64,000 nucleotides of DNA from SZAS-79 sp963844255 (GTDB taxonomy: Bacteria > Pseudomonadota > Gammaproteobacteria > Burkholderiales > SG8-39), in the NCBI GenBank assembly GCA_963844255.1, contig CAWJNP010000001.1:62001-126000 (forward strand), read 5' to 3'. Below the pieces are notes generated by a model that saw only the letters and a program-made list of their open reading frames with translations, was not told the origin of the DNA and ran no database searches. This document shows, in pieces, positions 1 to 9,524 of this stretch; positions within the stretch are counted from its first letter, which is position 1, and the number at the start of each line of letters is the position of its first letter. The translations under genes were made by a program, and so were the position numbers.

Positions 1-1023
1 GGCCTCGGGACTGCAACAATCCGGCGTCTTCTGAAAGAGTTCGGCCTGCCGGAAAAAATTCTGTCGGCAGGTTCCGAGGCGGTTTCCCGCATTGCCGGCA
101 CCGAGAGCGGTGCCGCACTCAAAGCCGGTGTCTCAGAGGCTGCGGTGGAATCGACCCTGCGCTGGGCTGCACGGTCGGGAAATCATATCGTGACGATCGC
201 CGATGCAGCCTATCCGCGCATGCTGTTGGAGATACCCGATCCCCCCATGCTGCTCTACGCGCGCGGCAACCTGGAACTGCTCGGCAGGCAGTCTCTGGCT
301 GTGGTCGGCAGCCGCAATGGCACGGCACAGGGTCTGCGTAATGCAGAAGCGTTTTCAAGAATATTCAGCGACGGAGGAATGACGATCGCGAGCGGCCTGG
401 CGCTCGGCATCGACGCAGCGGCCCATCGCGGCGGGCTGGCGGGAAAAGGTTCGACTATTGCCGTACTCGGCACCGGCGTCGACGTGGTCTATCCGGCACG
501 CAACGCCGCACTGTTCGGCGAGATTGCCGAGCGCGGACTGCTCATGAGCGAATACCCCATCGGTACGCCCGCGGTGGGACACAACTTTCCACGCAGGAAC
601 CGGCTGATCAGCGGTTTGTCCCGAGGCTGTCTCGTCGTCGAGGCGGCCATGGGCAGCGGTTCGCTGATCACTGCACGATTTGCCGCCGAGCAGGGACGCG
701 AGGTCTTTGCGATCCCCGGCTCCATCCACTCGCCGCTCTCGCGCGGGTGTCACGCCTTGATCAAGCAGGGCGCAAAGCTTGTCGACGCGGCCGAAGATGT
801 TCTGTCGGAGTTGGGGGTCTGGCAGAACAAGCCCGTTGATCCTGGTGTGCCTGTGGACACGCCGGAACTGCTGGCGCACATGGGCTATGATCCCGTCGAC
901 ATGGATTCGCTTTGCGAACGCGCGGGTTTGCCTCCCGAGCGTGTCATAGCCGAACTGCTTCGCCTGGAACTCGCCGGGCTTGTAGCCACGCTTCCCGGCG
1001 GGCGTTATCAACGGTTGTCCTGA
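1..1023 (+). CDS. dprA: DNA processing protein DprA (5' truncated by window edge)
   Basis: DprA loads RecA onto incoming single-stranded DNA during natural transformation. The frame is open from base 1, so the true start lies outside the window; 340 residues are visible. The Rossmann-like core shows SRNGTAQG, SGLALGIDAAAHRGGL, a GTGVDVVYP motif, the FPRRNRLISGLS motif and the GSLITARFAAEQGREVFAIPG region. A winged-helix (DML1-like) domain follows at about the last 60 residues. smg starts 15 bp downstream, so the two are probably co-transcribed. The family assignment is very secure; only the N-terminal SAM-like part is missing from view. Confidence 0.95.
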   Translation, partial: GLGTATIRRLLKEFGLPEKILSAGSEAVSRIAGTESGAALKAGVSEAAVESTLRWAARSGNHIVTIADAAYPRMLLEIPDPPMLLYARGNLELLGRQSLAVVGSRNGTAQGLRNAEAFSRIFSDGGMTIASGLALGIDAAAHRGGLAGKGSTIAVLGTGVDVVYPARNAALFGEIAERGLLMSEYPIGTPAVGHNFPRRNRLISGLSRGCLVVEAAMGSGSLITARFAAEQGREVFAIPGSIHSPLSRGCHALIKQGAKLVDAAEDVLSELGVWQNKPVDPGVPVDTPELLAHMGYDPVDMDSLCERAGLPPERVIAELLRLELAGLVATLPGGRYQRLS

Positions 1024-1038
1024 GAAGAAAAACACACC

Positions 1039-1497
1039 ATGTACGACATCCTTGCCTACCTGTTCGAGAACTGCCACCGCGCCGACCTGTCCGAGGACAA
1101 TCAGCTGATCGCAAAGCGACTGTCTGCCGCAGGATTCGAAGAGTCGGATATCAGCGAAGCGCTCTCCTGGCTCGCCGGCATGTTGCATGCGCCGCACCAC
1201 AGTCTGGCGCCTGTTCCTGTGTCGTCGCGCTCGATTCGCGCCTATGCACCCAAGGAATGCGCCAAACTCGATGCCTCTTGCCGCGGCCTGATCATGCACC
1301 TTGAGATGATCGGGGTGCTGGACCCGGCGCTGAGAGAACTCGTGGTCGACCGTGCCATGGCAGCCACAGGCCGAACCCTTTCGCTCGATCAACTCAAGCT
1401 CATTGTGCTGATGGTGTTGTGGAACCTCGAGACACCGGCCAGCGTGTTGATCGCAGAGGAACTTCTTCCTTCAGCCGAGAACATGCTGCCCAACTGA
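1039..1497 (+). CDS. smg: Smg family protein (DUF494)
   Basis: A 152-residue protein of the Smg/DUF494 family, opening with MYDILAYLFENCHRADLSED and lying directly after dprA, its usual partner in beta- and gammaproteobacteria. The molecular role is unknown; the family is known mainly from its fixed position next to dprA. The sequence is rich in helices, has no signal peptide and no membrane segment, so it is presumably cytoplasmic. The length is typical for the family. The ATG start is close to the dprA stop. A topoisomerase gene follows about 100 bp downstream on the same strand. Confidence 0.92.
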   Translation: MYDILAYLFENCHRADLSEDNQLIAKRLSAAGFEESDISEALSWLAGMLHAPHHSLAPVPVSSRSIRAYAPKECAKLDASCRGLIMHLEMIGVLDPALRELVVDRAMAATGRTLSLDQLKLIVLMVLWNLETPASVLIAEELLPSAENMLPN

Positions 1498-1597
1498 GCG
1501 GTCGATTTCGCGCCGGGTGTGACGTGCTTGGTTGTCATATCGCCGCGGTTGCGCTTATCATCTGCCCCCTTTCAAAGGCGGGTATCCCCCGAACTCC

Positions 1598-4186
1598 GTG
1601 GGCAAAAAGCTCATCATTGCCGAAAAGCCGTCAGTCGCCTCCGATATCGCCAAGGCGCTGGGCGGCTTTACGAAACAGAGTGACTGGTTCGAAAGCGACG
1701 ATTGCGTCGTTTCTTCGGCCGTCGGTCATCTGCTCGAGCTTGCGCTGCCGGAGTCACACGACGTAAAGAAGGGCAAGTGGTCGTTCACCAACCTGCCCGT
1801 GATCCCGCCGCATTTCGAACTGCGTCCGATCGAGCGCAGCGAACCCCGCCTCAATGTCCTGCTGCGCCTGATCAAGCGCAAGGACATCGACGCCCTGGTG
1901 AACGCGTGCGATGCCGGGCGCGAAGGGGAGTTGATCTTCCGCTACATCGTGCAGCACTCGAAGACCAAGAAGCCGATCGAGCGCCTCTGGCTGCAGTCGA
2001 TGACACAACCCGCGATACGCGAGGGTTTCTCAAAGCTTCGCGCCGACCGCGACATGCTGGCGCTGGCAGATGCGGCCAAGTCCCGATCGGAAGCGGACTG
2101 GCTGGTCGGCATCAACGGCACGCGCGCGATGACCGCCTTCAATTCGAAGGAAGGTGGCTTCTATCTTACGACCGTCGGCCGGGTGCAGACACCGACTCTG
2201 GCTATCATTGTGGAGCGGGAAGAAAAGATCCGCGCGTTCAACCCGCGGGACTACTGGGAAGTGCATGCTCGATTCGGCGCGAAAGCCGGCGAGTACGCCG
2301 GGCGCTGGTTCGATGCCGATTTCAAGAAGCAGGAAGATGCCGAGCGGAAAGCCGAGCGCCTTTGGGACGCCGCGAAAGCAGAAGCCATTCGGTTGGCCTG
2401 CGAAGGCAAGACCGGATCGGTCACGGAAGAAACCAAGCCTCAGACCCAGTTGTCTCCCTTGCTGTTCGACCTGACCAGCCTGCAGCGTGAGGCCAACGGG
2501 AGATTTGGTTTTTCGGCGAAGAACACGCTGGGCCTCGCACAGGCCCTGTATGAAAAGCACAAGGTCCTGACCTATCCGCGAACTGACGCGCGGGCCCTGC
2601 CCGAGGACTATGCACCTACGGTCAAGCAGACACTGGAGATGCTGAAGGAAGGCGCCTATGTCACGTTTGCGGGACAGATACTCAAGAATAGCTGGGTGAA
2701 GCCGAACAAGCGGATCTTCGACAACACCAAGATCTCCGATCACTTCGCCATCATCCCGACCCTGCAGGCACCCAAGAGCCTGTCCGAACCGGAACAGAAG
2801 CTTTACGACCTGGTGGTGCGACGCTTTCTCGCGGTGTTCTATCCGCCCGCGGAACATCTTCAGACCACGCGGATCACCGAAGTTGCGGGTCATCATTTCA
2901 AGACAGAAGGTCGGATACTGAAGAATCCGGGCTGGCTCGCCGTGTATGGAAAGGCGACGCAGGAAGAGAACGAAAATCTTCCGCCGGTGGCTGCGGACGA
3001 AAAGGTGGGCACCCTTGACGTTCAGTCGATCGCCAACCAGACCAGGCCGCCGGCGCGCTACAGCGAAGCAACCCTGCTGTCGGCCATGGAGGGCGCCGGC
3101 AAGTTGCTCGAGGACGACGAGCTTCGCGAGGCGATGAGCCAGAAGGGGCTCGGCACGCCGGCGACTCGCGCGGCTGTGATCGAGGGACTGCTCAAGGAAG
3201 AGTACCTGCACCGCAACGGCAGGGAACTCGTACCGACGCCCAAGGCGTTTTCGCTTCTGTTCGCCTTGAAGCATTTTGCCGTGTCGGAGATCACCTCCCC
3301 CGAACTCACCGGAGACTGGGAGTTCAAACTCAAACAGATGGAACTCGGAAAACTCAAGCGTGACGAGTTCATGGAGCACATCGAATCGGTCACGCGTGAC
3401 ATGGTTGCGCGCATCAAGAACGGTGATATTCCGGATACGGCGTTTGCCACGCTCGAGGTCCCGTGCCCGAAATGCGGCGGCGTTATCCAGGAAAATTACC
3501 GAAAGTTCCAGTGTCAGTCCTGCGACTTCAACCTTTGGAAGGTGATCTCGGGCAGGGAATGGGCGCCGGAAGAGGTGACGGAACTGATCAGCAAGCGCAC
3601 CATCGGCCCCCTCACCGGGTTTCGCAGTCGAATGGGGCGTCCCTTCGCGGCGGTGCTCAAGCTGACGGACGAGCAGCGCATTGAGTTCGATTTCGGCCAG
3701 GCCAGACCGGAGGACGAAGGGGGGGAGGCACCGGACTTCGGCGCGCAGCAGCCGTTGGGCGCGTGTCCGAAGTGTGGCTCACGCGTGTATGACTCGGGAA
3801 TGGCCTATGTCTGCGAGAAAGCAGTAGGCACGCCGCGAACCTGTGATTTCCGCTCCGGAAAAATCATCCTTCAGCAGCAGATCGAGCGCGAGCAAATGGA
3901 AAAACTGCTGGCTACGGGTAAAACCGACCTGCTCAACCGGTTCATTTCCAAGAAGGGGCGGCCATTCAAGGCCTTTCTGGTAAAGACCCCGGGCGGAAAG
4001 ATCGGCTTCGAATTCCAGGCCAGGGTCGCCAAACCCGGTGCAGTGGCCAAGAAGCCTGCCAACGACGCCGGGGAAGAGATTGCCGCGGCGCCGCTTAAGA
4101 AAGCTGCTGCCAAGACGACACCAGCCCGCGCAGTCTCGAAGGCAAAGAAGGCGCCGGCCAAGCGCAAGAAGAAAACCACCAAGTAA
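1598..4186 (+). CDS. topB: DNA topoisomerase III (type IA)
   Basis: Type IA topoisomerase that relaxes or decatenates DNA through a 5'-phosphotyrosine intermediate. The 862-residue protein begins at GTG 1598 (MGKKLIIAEKPSVASDIAKA); an in-frame ATG at 1532 would add 22 residues that do not look like the family. The Toprim domain shows AEKPS and NACDAGREGELIF; the catalytic tyrosine is about Tyr326 in LTYPRTDARALPEDY. The C-terminal third carries two cysteine clusters, CPKCGG...CQSCDF and CPKCGS...CEKA...TCDF, which look like zinc-ribbon remnants, followed by a lysine/alanine-rich basic tail of about 35 residues. It converges on gyrB with a hairpin between them. Confidence 0.93.
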   Translation: MGKKLIIAEKPSVASDIAKALGGFTKQSDWFESDDCVVSSAVGHLLELALPESHDVKKGKWSFTNLPVIPPHFELRPIERSEPRLNVLLRLIKRKDIDALVNACDAGREGELIFRYIVQHSKTKKPIERLWLQSMTQPAIREGFSKLRADRDMLALADAAKSRSEADWLVGINGTRAMTAFNSKEGGFYLTTVGRVQTPTLAIIVEREEKIRAFNPRDYWEVHARFGAKAGEYAGRWFDADFKKQEDAERKAERLWDAAKAEAIRLACEGKTGSVTEETKPQTQLSPLLFDLTSLQREANGRFGFSAKNTLGLAQALYEKHKVLTYPRTDARALPEDYAPTVKQTLEMLKEGAYVTFAGQILKNSWVKPNKRIFDNTKISDHFAIIPTLQAPKSLSEPEQKLYDLVVRRFLAVFYPPAEHLQTTRITEVAGHHFKTEGRILKNPGWLAVYGKATQEENENLPPVAADEKVGTLDVQSIANQTRPPARYSEATLLSAMEGAGKLLEDDELREAMSQKGLGTPATRAAVIEGLLKEEYLHRNGRELVPTPKAFSLLFALKHFAVSEITSPELTGDWEFKLKQMELGKLKRDEFMEHIESVTRDMVARIKNGDIPDTAFATLEVPCPKCGGVIQENYRKFQCQSCDFNLWKVISGREWAPEEVTELISKRTIGPLTGFRSRMGRPFAAVLKLTDEQRIEFDFGQARPEDEGGEAPDFGAQQPLGACPKCGSRVYDSGMAYVCEKAVGTPRTCDFRSGKIILQQQIEREQMEKLLATGKTDLLNRFISKKGRPFKAFLVKTPGGKIGFEFQARVAKPGAVAKKPANDAGEEIAAAPLKKAAAKTTPARAVSKAKKAPAKRKKKTTK

Positions 4187-4190
4187 GGAC

Positions 4191-4214
4191 GCGGCGGGCG
4201 GGATGCCCGGCCGC
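4191..4214. terminator. GC-rich hairpin between convergent topB and gyrB
   Basis: GCGGCGGGC at 4191-4199 can pair with GCCCGGCCGC at 4205-4214 with one bulged base and a 5-base loop. It sits in the 50-bp gap between the convergent topB and gyrB stop codons. No long T-tract follows, so function as a bidirectional terminator is an inference from position. Confidence 0.45.
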
Positions 4215-4236
4215 GCTCTTCGGTATTGACCGCGGT

Positions 4237-6660
4237 CTAAACGTCCAGGTTGCGCACACCCAACGCGTTGGATTCGATGAACGCACGGCGCGGCTCGACT
4301 TCGTCGCCCATCAGCGTCGTGAATATTTCGTTGGCCGCGATCAGGTCCTCGATCTGCACCTTGAGCAGCCTGCGCTTGGTGGGGTCCATGGTGGTCTCCC
4401 AGAGCTGACTTGGATTCATCTCCCCAAGTCCCTTGTAGCGCTGCATGCTCATGGATTTCTGGACCTCGGCGAAGAACCATTTCATCGCCTCGGGGAAATC
4501 TTTCACCGGGTACTTCTTGTCGCCCCGTTGCGCGGACGCGCCCGCACCCACCAGGCCGCGGAGCATCTCCGCGGTCCTGCGGATCTGTGCGTAGTCGCCT
4601 GAGACAACAAACTCGTGATCGATATGGGTGAATCGCAAATTGCCGTGACGTATGCGCTCGACGCGAATCTGGTATCGCTCGGTCTTTGCATCCAGATGCG
4701 CGATGACCCGTATCCCGCCCCCGGGGATCAGAGCAAGCAGCCCCCGCGCGGATGATTCGGCCGATTCACGGCTGGAAAGATCGATTTGTGCGCCCTGCAG
4801 CATTGCCTGGAGCACGTCGCGGTCGATCCAGCGCGACACCCGGTTGATGACTGCCTCGGCGAGCAAATAGGACTTTGCCAGCAGCCCCAGCGCCTCACCA
4901 CGAATTGCCTCGCCCTGTGCGGAAACGTTCAGGGAGGCATCCACCAGTGCCTGCTTCAGCATGAATTCGTTCAGTTCATGCTCGTCCTTCAGATACCGCT
5001 CCTCCTTGCCCTGCTTGGCCTTGTAGAGCGGCGGTTGGGCGATATAGATATGGCCTCGCTCTACGAGTTCGGGCATCTGGCGAAAGAAGAACGTCAGCAA
5101 CAAAGTCCGGATATGCGAGCCGTCCACATCCGCGTCCGTCATCAGGATGATCCGGTGATAGCGCAGCTTGGCGATGTCGTAGTCTTCCTTGATGCCGGTG
5201 CCAAGCGCAGTGATCAGCGTGGCGATCTCCTGCGAGGAGATCAGCTTGTCGAACCGGGCTTTTTCGACGTTAAGGATTTTTCCCTTGAGCGGCAGAATCG
5301 CCTGGAACTTCCGGTCGCGGCCCTGCTTCGCCGAACCGCCGGCCGAATCACCCTCGACCAGGTATAGTTCGCACAAGGCGGGATCTTTTTCCTGGCAATC
5401 CGCAAGCTTGCCCGGCAGCCCCATGCCGTCGAGCAGACCCTTGCGACGCGTCATGTCGCGTGCCCTTCGCGCGGCCTCGCGGGCGCGCGCCGATTCGATG
5501 ATCTTTCCTGTGATGACGCGTGCGTCAGCCGGACGCTCCTGCAGAAACTCCTTCAGCTTTTCCGCAACGATCTCTTCGACGGCCGGCCGAACCTCCGATG
5601 AGACGAGTTTCTCCTTGGTCTGGGAAGAAAATTTCGGCTCGGGAACTTTCACGGACAAGACGCAAGACAAACCCTCCCGCATGTCGTCGCCCATGGTCTC
5701 GACCTTGGCTTTCTTGGCAAGCTCAAGCTCTTCGATGTATTTGTTGAGTACGCGGGTCATGGCCGCGCGCAGACCCGTTAGGTGGGTGCCGCCGTCCTTC
5801 TGCGGGATATTGTTGGTGAAAAGCAGGGTTGATTCCTGATAGGAGTCGTTCCACTGCATGGCCACTTCGACGGTGATTCCGTCCTTTTCACCGGTTGCGT
5901 AAAACACGTTCGGATGGAGTACGGTCTTCGAACGATTGATGTATTCGACGAAACCTTTTACACCGCCCGAAAAAGCGAAATTCTCTTCCTTGCCGGTCCG
6001 TTGATCGATCAGCAGGATCTTCACGCCATTGTTGAGAAACGAAAGTTCGCGAAGGCGTCGCGCGAAGATGTCGTAGTGGTAGTCGATGCTCCCGAAAATC
6101 GCAGCGCTGGCCAGGAAGTGCACTTCCGTTCCGCGCCGTTCAGTCGTCCCCGTCACGCTCATCGGGGCCACCGGGACGCCATCGCGGAATTCCATCTGGT
6201 GGATTTTTCCTTCGCGCCACACCGTCAGGCGCAACCACTCGGACAGGGCATTGACCACGGAAACGCCTACGCCGTGCAGTCCGCCCGACACCTTGTAGGT
6301 GTTGTTGTCGAACTTTCCGCCGGCGTGGAGTTCTGTCATGACGATCTCTGCCGCGGATCGCTTGAACTCGTCATCGTCCTTGATGCCCGTCGGTATGCCG
6401 CGTCCGTTGTCCACAACGGAAACCGAATTGTCGGTATGGATGGTGACGAGAATTTCGTCGCACCAGCCGGCGAGCGCCTCGTCCACGGCATTGTCAACAA
6501 CCTCGAACATCAGATGATGCAAACCGGTACCGTCCGAGGTGTCGCCGATGTACATCCCCGGGCGCTTGCGCACCGCGTCGAGTCCCTTCAGTATCTTGAT
6601 GCTGTCGGAGCCGTAGTCGCTCGCCTCCGGGCGCTGCTGTATTGCTGCTTCTTCCGCCAC
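4237..6660 (-). CDS. gyrB: DNA gyrase subunit B
   Basis: ATPase subunit of DNA gyrase, which introduces negative supercoils with GyrA. At 807 residues it matches the usual proteobacterial length. The GHKL ATPase region shows FEVVDNAVDEAL, DNGRGIPTGI and GGLHGVGVSVVNALSEWL; the Toprim domain shows LYLVEGDSAGGSAKQGRDR and the metal-binding MTDADVDGSHIRTLLLTFF; the C-terminal GyrA-contact region ends PSQLWETTMDPTKRRLLKV. It is 17 bp downstream of dnaN on the minus strand, in the classical dnaA-dnaN-gyrB order, and probably part of that transcript. gyrA is not in the window. Confidence 0.98.
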   Translation of the reverse strand: MAEEAAIQQRPEASDYGSDSIKILKGLDAVRKRPGMYIGDTSDGTGLHHLMFEVVDNAVDEALAGWCDEILVTIHTDNSVSVVDNGRGIPTGIKDDDEFKRSAAEIVMTELHAGGKFDNNTYKVSGGLHGVGVSVVNALSEWLRLTVWREGKIHQMEFRDGVPVAPMSVTGTTERRGTEVHFLASAAIFGSIDYHYDIFARRLRELSFLNNGVKILLIDQRTGKEENFAFSGGVKGFVEYINRSKTVLHPNVFYATGEKDGITVEVAMQWNDSYQESTLLFTNNIPQKDGGTHLTGLRAAMTRVLNKYIEELELAKKAKVETMGDDMREGLSCVLSVKVPEPKFSSQTKEKLVSSEVRPAVEEIVAEKLKEFLQERPADARVITGKIIESARAREAARRARDMTRRKGLLDGMGLPGKLADCQEKDPALCELYLVEGDSAGGSAKQGRDRKFQAILPLKGKILNVEKARFDKLISSQEIATLITALGTGIKEDYDIAKLRYHRIILMTDADVDGSHIRTLLLTFFFRQMPELVERGHIYIAQPPLYKAKQGKEERYLKDEHELNEFMLKQALVDASLNVSAQGEAIRGEALGLLAKSYLLAEAVINRVSRWIDRDVLQAMLQGAQIDLSSRESAESSARGLLALIPGGGIRVIAHLDAKTERYQIRVERIRHGNLRFTHIDHEFVVSGDYAQIRRTAEMLRGLVGAGASAQRGDKKYPVKDFPEAMKWFFAEVQKSMSMQRYKGLGEMNPSQLWETTMDPTKRRLLKVQIEDLIAANEIFTTLMGDEVEPRRAFIESNALGVRNLDV

Positions 6661-6677
6661 TCTGGTGTTTCCTTTTC

Positions 6678-7781
6678 TCAGATTCTCATCGGCATGACGA
6701 CGTACTTGAAGTCCGTCTCGGCCGGGAATTGGATCAACGCGCTCGAGGCGGCGTCGCCGAAACTGACTTCGATCTCCCCGCCGGCAACGTTGTTCAGCAC
6801 GTCAAGCAGGTAGGTGACATTGAATCCGATGTCGAGCGCCACGCCGCTGTACTGGACTTCGAGTTCCTCGTTCGCCTCTTCCTGCTCGGCATTGGATGAA
6901 ACAATCTTCAGAACTCCATCGGCCAGAACCCATCGCACGCCGCGAAATTTCTCGTTCGAAAGAATCGCGGCGCGGGAGAGCGCCTGCCTCAGAAGTTCGC
7001 GATCGATTTTCGTGGTGTTCTTGTGGTCCTTGGGAATCACGCGGGTGTAGTCCGGAAACTTGCCGTCCACAAGCTTGGAAACGAGTTCGATCTTGCCGAA
7101 CGAAAAAGCCGCCTGAGTCGCGCTGATCTCGATATCCACCGGATCGTCGCTGTCGGACAGAAGCTTGGAGAGTTCAAGGATCGTCTTGCGCGGAACGATG
7201 ACTTCCTGGCGGGGCAACTCGACGTCGAGCTGCATCGCGCTGTAGGCGAGCCGGTGCCCGTCGGTGGCAACCAGTTTCAACTGCTTGTCCTCGACGACCA
7301 GCAGCAGGCCGTTCAGGTAATAGCGGATATCCTGCTGGGCCATCGCGTACTGGACCAGCGCAAGATGCTTGCGCAGCGCTTTTTGCGAGAGCGAAAACTT
7401 GGAAACCTCCCCGGCCGGTCGCGACAGGCGCGGAAAATCCTCTGCCGGCAGCGTTTGCAGGGTAAACCGGCTGCGTCCCGATTTGACCTGCAGGCGCTTG
7501 TCCTGGGTGGACAGAGTAACCTCCCCGTCCGGCAGTGCCCTCAGAATCTCTACCAGTTTTCTGGCGCCAACGGTAACGCCGCGGGCTTCTCCCGATTGCT
7601 CGAGGGCGGAACGGGACACGATCTGGATTTCAATGTCGGTGGCCAGAAAAGAGAGCGTCTCTCCCGCCTTTTCGATAAGGACGTTCGACAGGATGGGCAG
7701 TGTGTGCCGACGTTCGATGATGCCGCTGACCGCAGCGAGCGGCGCGAGGAGTTCATCTCGTTTTGCTTTTACCAGAATCAT
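6678..7781 (-). CDS. dnaN: DNA polymerase III sliding clamp, beta subunit
   Basis: The ring-shaped processivity clamp of the replicative polymerase. The 367-residue protein starts MILVKAKRDELLAPLAAVSG and ends with the conserved KYVVMPMRI tail used in partner binding. The three repeated clamp domains are expected at about 1-120, 121-245 and 246-367; LPILSNVLIE, GRSRFTLQTLPAEDFPRL and LVATDGHRLAY are family landmarks. It lies between dnaA and gyrB on the same strand. The 214-bp gap to dnaA contains DnaA-box-like sites and may be part of the origin. Confidence 0.97.
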   Translation of the reverse strand: MILVKAKRDELLAPLAAVSGIIERRHTLPILSNVLIEKAGETLSFLATDIEIQIVSRSALEQSGEARGVTVGARKLVEILRALPDGEVTLSTQDKRLQVKSGRSRFTLQTLPAEDFPRLSRPAGEVSKFSLSQKALRKHLALVQYAMAQQDIRYYLNGLLLVVEDKQLKLVATDGHRLAYSAMQLDVELPRQEVIVPRKTILELSKLLSDSDDPVDIEISATQAAFSFGKIELVSKLVDGKFPDYTRVIPKDHKNTTKIDRELLRQALSRAAILSNEKFRGVRWVLADGVLKIVSSNAEQEEANEELEVQYSGVALDIGFNVTYLLDVLNNVAGGEIEVSFGDAASSALIQFPAETDFKYVVMPMRI

Positions 7782-7995
7782 CTTATATATCCTTGGTAAT
7801 AGTTAATAGAGGGCATAACTTGTGTGGACAAGATTTAAAGCCCTCCTGCAACAACGGCTTGCGGTCCGAACTGGAGCATCCGGGCGCTGTGTACCGAATC
7901 TGTATGGTTTTGGATAACTTTCCGAGGGCTCGAAAAAAAACGACTTACCCACAATCTGTCCGCAGGCACTCCACAGCTTTTCATATTGGACTGCC
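7782..7995. other. Candidate oriC segment in the dnaN-dnaA gap
   Basis: This gap is the most AT-rich stretch of the neighbourhood (TTATATAT and TTAATAGA at its dnaN end, an A8 run at about 7933-7940). Three 9-mers differ by one base from the DnaA box TTATCCACA: TGTGGACAA at 7823-7831 (reverse), TTTGGATAA at 7909-7917 (reverse) and TTACCCACA at 7945-7953. Position beside dnaA and the flip of gene orientation here fit a replication origin. A box cluster on the other side of dnaA is the alternative or a second half of a bipartite origin. Confidence 0.55.
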
Positions 7996-9333
7996 TCACC
8001 CTTTCAGAACCTGTTCGAGCACAAGATAGTCGCGATTGATTACAGAATCCTGCTTGCGCAGGCTGGCGATCGTGCGGCATGCGTGCAGTACGGTCGTGTG
8101 GTCTCGATTGCCGAACGCCTCCCCGATTTCCGGCAGACTCATCTGTGTCAGCTCCTTGGCGAGAGCCATGGCGACCTGCCGGGGACGTGCTACGTTCCGG
8201 CTGCGCTTCTTAGAGTGCATGTCCGAGATCTTTAGTTTAAAGAACTCGGCCACTGTTTTCTGTATGTTCTCGACGGTGATCTGACGATTTGCAACGTTGA
8301 GTATGTCGCGTAACGCGTCTTTGGCCAGATCCAGGGACAGTTCGCGTGCGTTGAATCGGGAAAATGCCAGAACTTTCTTCAACGCACCTTCCAGCTCACG
8401 GACGTTCGAGCGAATGTGTTTGGCGATGAAGAATGCGATGTCTTCGGAGAGTTGTATGGATTCGGCCTCGGCCTTCTTGAGCACGATTGCCACGCGCATT
8501 TCCAGCTCGGGCGGTTCGATCGCTACCGTGAGCCCCCAGCCGAAGCGCGAGATGAGCCGCTCCTCCATGCCGGAGATTTCCTTCGGGTAGGTGTCGCAGG
8601 TGATGACGATCTGCTTGTGCGCCTCCACCAACGCATTGAAGGCGTAGAAGAACTCTTCCTGCGTGCGTCCCTTGTTGGAGAAGAATTGAATATCGTCGAT
8701 CAGCAGGAGGTCGAGCGAATGGTAGTAGCGCTTGAATTCGTCGAAGGACTTCTGCTGGTAGGCGCGCACCACGTCCGTGACGTATTGTTCCGCGTGTATG
8801 TACCGGATCTTGGCGTCCGGACGCTGTGTGGCGACAAAGTTGCCGATCGCCTGTACCAGGTGTGTCTTTCCCAGCCCGACGCCCCCATAGACGAACAAGG
8901 GGTTGTACGAAATGCCGGGGTTCTCCGAGACCTGTATCGCCGCAGCGCGGGCCAGTTGGTTGGCCTTGCCGGTCACGAAGCTGTCAAAGGTGAATCCGGG
9001 ATTGAGCCGTGCTCGTTCCAGCGAGTGGGGAACTTTAGGGGCACTGACAGGGGCGGCGACCGGTACCGGCCGCGGAGCACCATCCGATCCGCGGGCCAAT
9101 ACCAATTTCAGCGAGCGGGCGCTCACTCCTTCTTCCGTAAACAGTTTTTCGATCCGGCTGGAAAAGCGTTCCCGGACGAGTTCCAGAACGAACCGGTTTG
9201 GGGCGGTCAGGGTCAGGCAGTCGGCTTCCGAGGCGCTCTTGTCGACAGCCAGCGGGCGGATCCACGTATTGAACTGCTGGGCAGGAAGTTCGCGTTCGAG
9301 GCGGCGCAGACAGGCGTCCCAGAGGTTCTGCAT
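7996..9333 (-). CDS. dnaA: Chromosomal replication initiator DnaA
   Basis: AAA+ protein that binds DnaA boxes and opens oriC. I place the start at ATG 9333 (MQNLWDACLRRLERELPAQQ), giving 445 residues; the open frame runs 47 codons further upstream without resembling the family. Domain I is at about 1-80. Domain III has Walker A GGVGLGKTHL, Walker B LLLIDDIQFF and the sensor region SGMEERLISRFGWGL. Domain IV carries the DNA-binding signature MALAKELTQMSLPEIGEAFGNRDHTT. It is divergent from rpmH. The single perfect DnaA box upstream of the start suggests autoregulation. Confidence 0.97.
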   Translation of the reverse strand: MQNLWDACLRRLERELPAQQFNTWIRPLAVDKSASEADCLTLTAPNRFVLELVRERFSSRIEKLFTEEGVSARSLKLVLARGSDGAPRPVPVAAPVSAPKVPHSLERARLNPGFTFDSFVTGKANQLARAAAIQVSENPGISYNPLFVYGGVGLGKTHLVQAIGNFVATQRPDAKIRYIHAEQYVTDVVRAYQQKSFDEFKRYYHSLDLLLIDDIQFFSNKGRTQEEFFYAFNALVEAHKQIVITCDTYPKEISGMEERLISRFGWGLTVAIEPPELEMRVAIVLKKAEAESIQLSEDIAFFIAKHIRSNVRELEGALKKVLAFSRFNARELSLDLAKDALRDILNVANRQITVENIQKTVAEFFKLKISDMHSKKRSRNVARPRQVAMALAKELTQMSLPEIGEAFGNRDHTTVLHACRTIASLRKQDSVINRDYLVLEQVLKG

Positions 9334-9434
9334 TAAGGTACTTTTCGGTGGTTTGCTGCGCGGTTTCGAGGGCACTGGCGCCGCCAGGGAACGGCCGCTT
9401 TTCCTGACCCGGATTCTACTCTTTTCGGGACGAG

Positions 9435-9443
9435 TTATCCACA
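9435..9443 (+). promoter_or_regulatory. Perfect DnaA box upstream of dnaA
   Basis: TTATCCACA matches the consensus DnaA box exactly. It lies 102 bp upstream of the chosen dnaA start and 25 bp before the -35 of the rpmH promoter, so it could serve autoregulation of dnaA, origin function, or both. Confidence 0.75.
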
Positions 9444-9467
9444 GGCTGGGCAGAAAAATATTGGAAG

Positions 9468-9496
9468 TTGACAAGGGGTTAGCTACAGCGTGTAAT
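9468..9496 (+). promoter_or_regulatory. Sigma-70 promoter for rpmH-rnpA-yidD-yidC-mnmE
   Basis: A consensus -35 TTGACA at 9468-9473 is followed after exactly 17 bp by TGTAAT at 9491-9496, one base from the consensus -10. The rpmH ATG is 28 bp beyond the -10. This is the best-formed promoter I can see in the window and fits the high demand for ribosomal protein L34. Confidence 0.8.
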
Positions 9497-9524
9497 ACGC
9501 GCCTTTTTGCGCACCGAGGCAGTC

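Noticed and set aside
2030..3379. 449-codon open frame opposite topB
   Set aside because: Antisense to intact topB motifs; composition typical of a GC-rich shadow frame.
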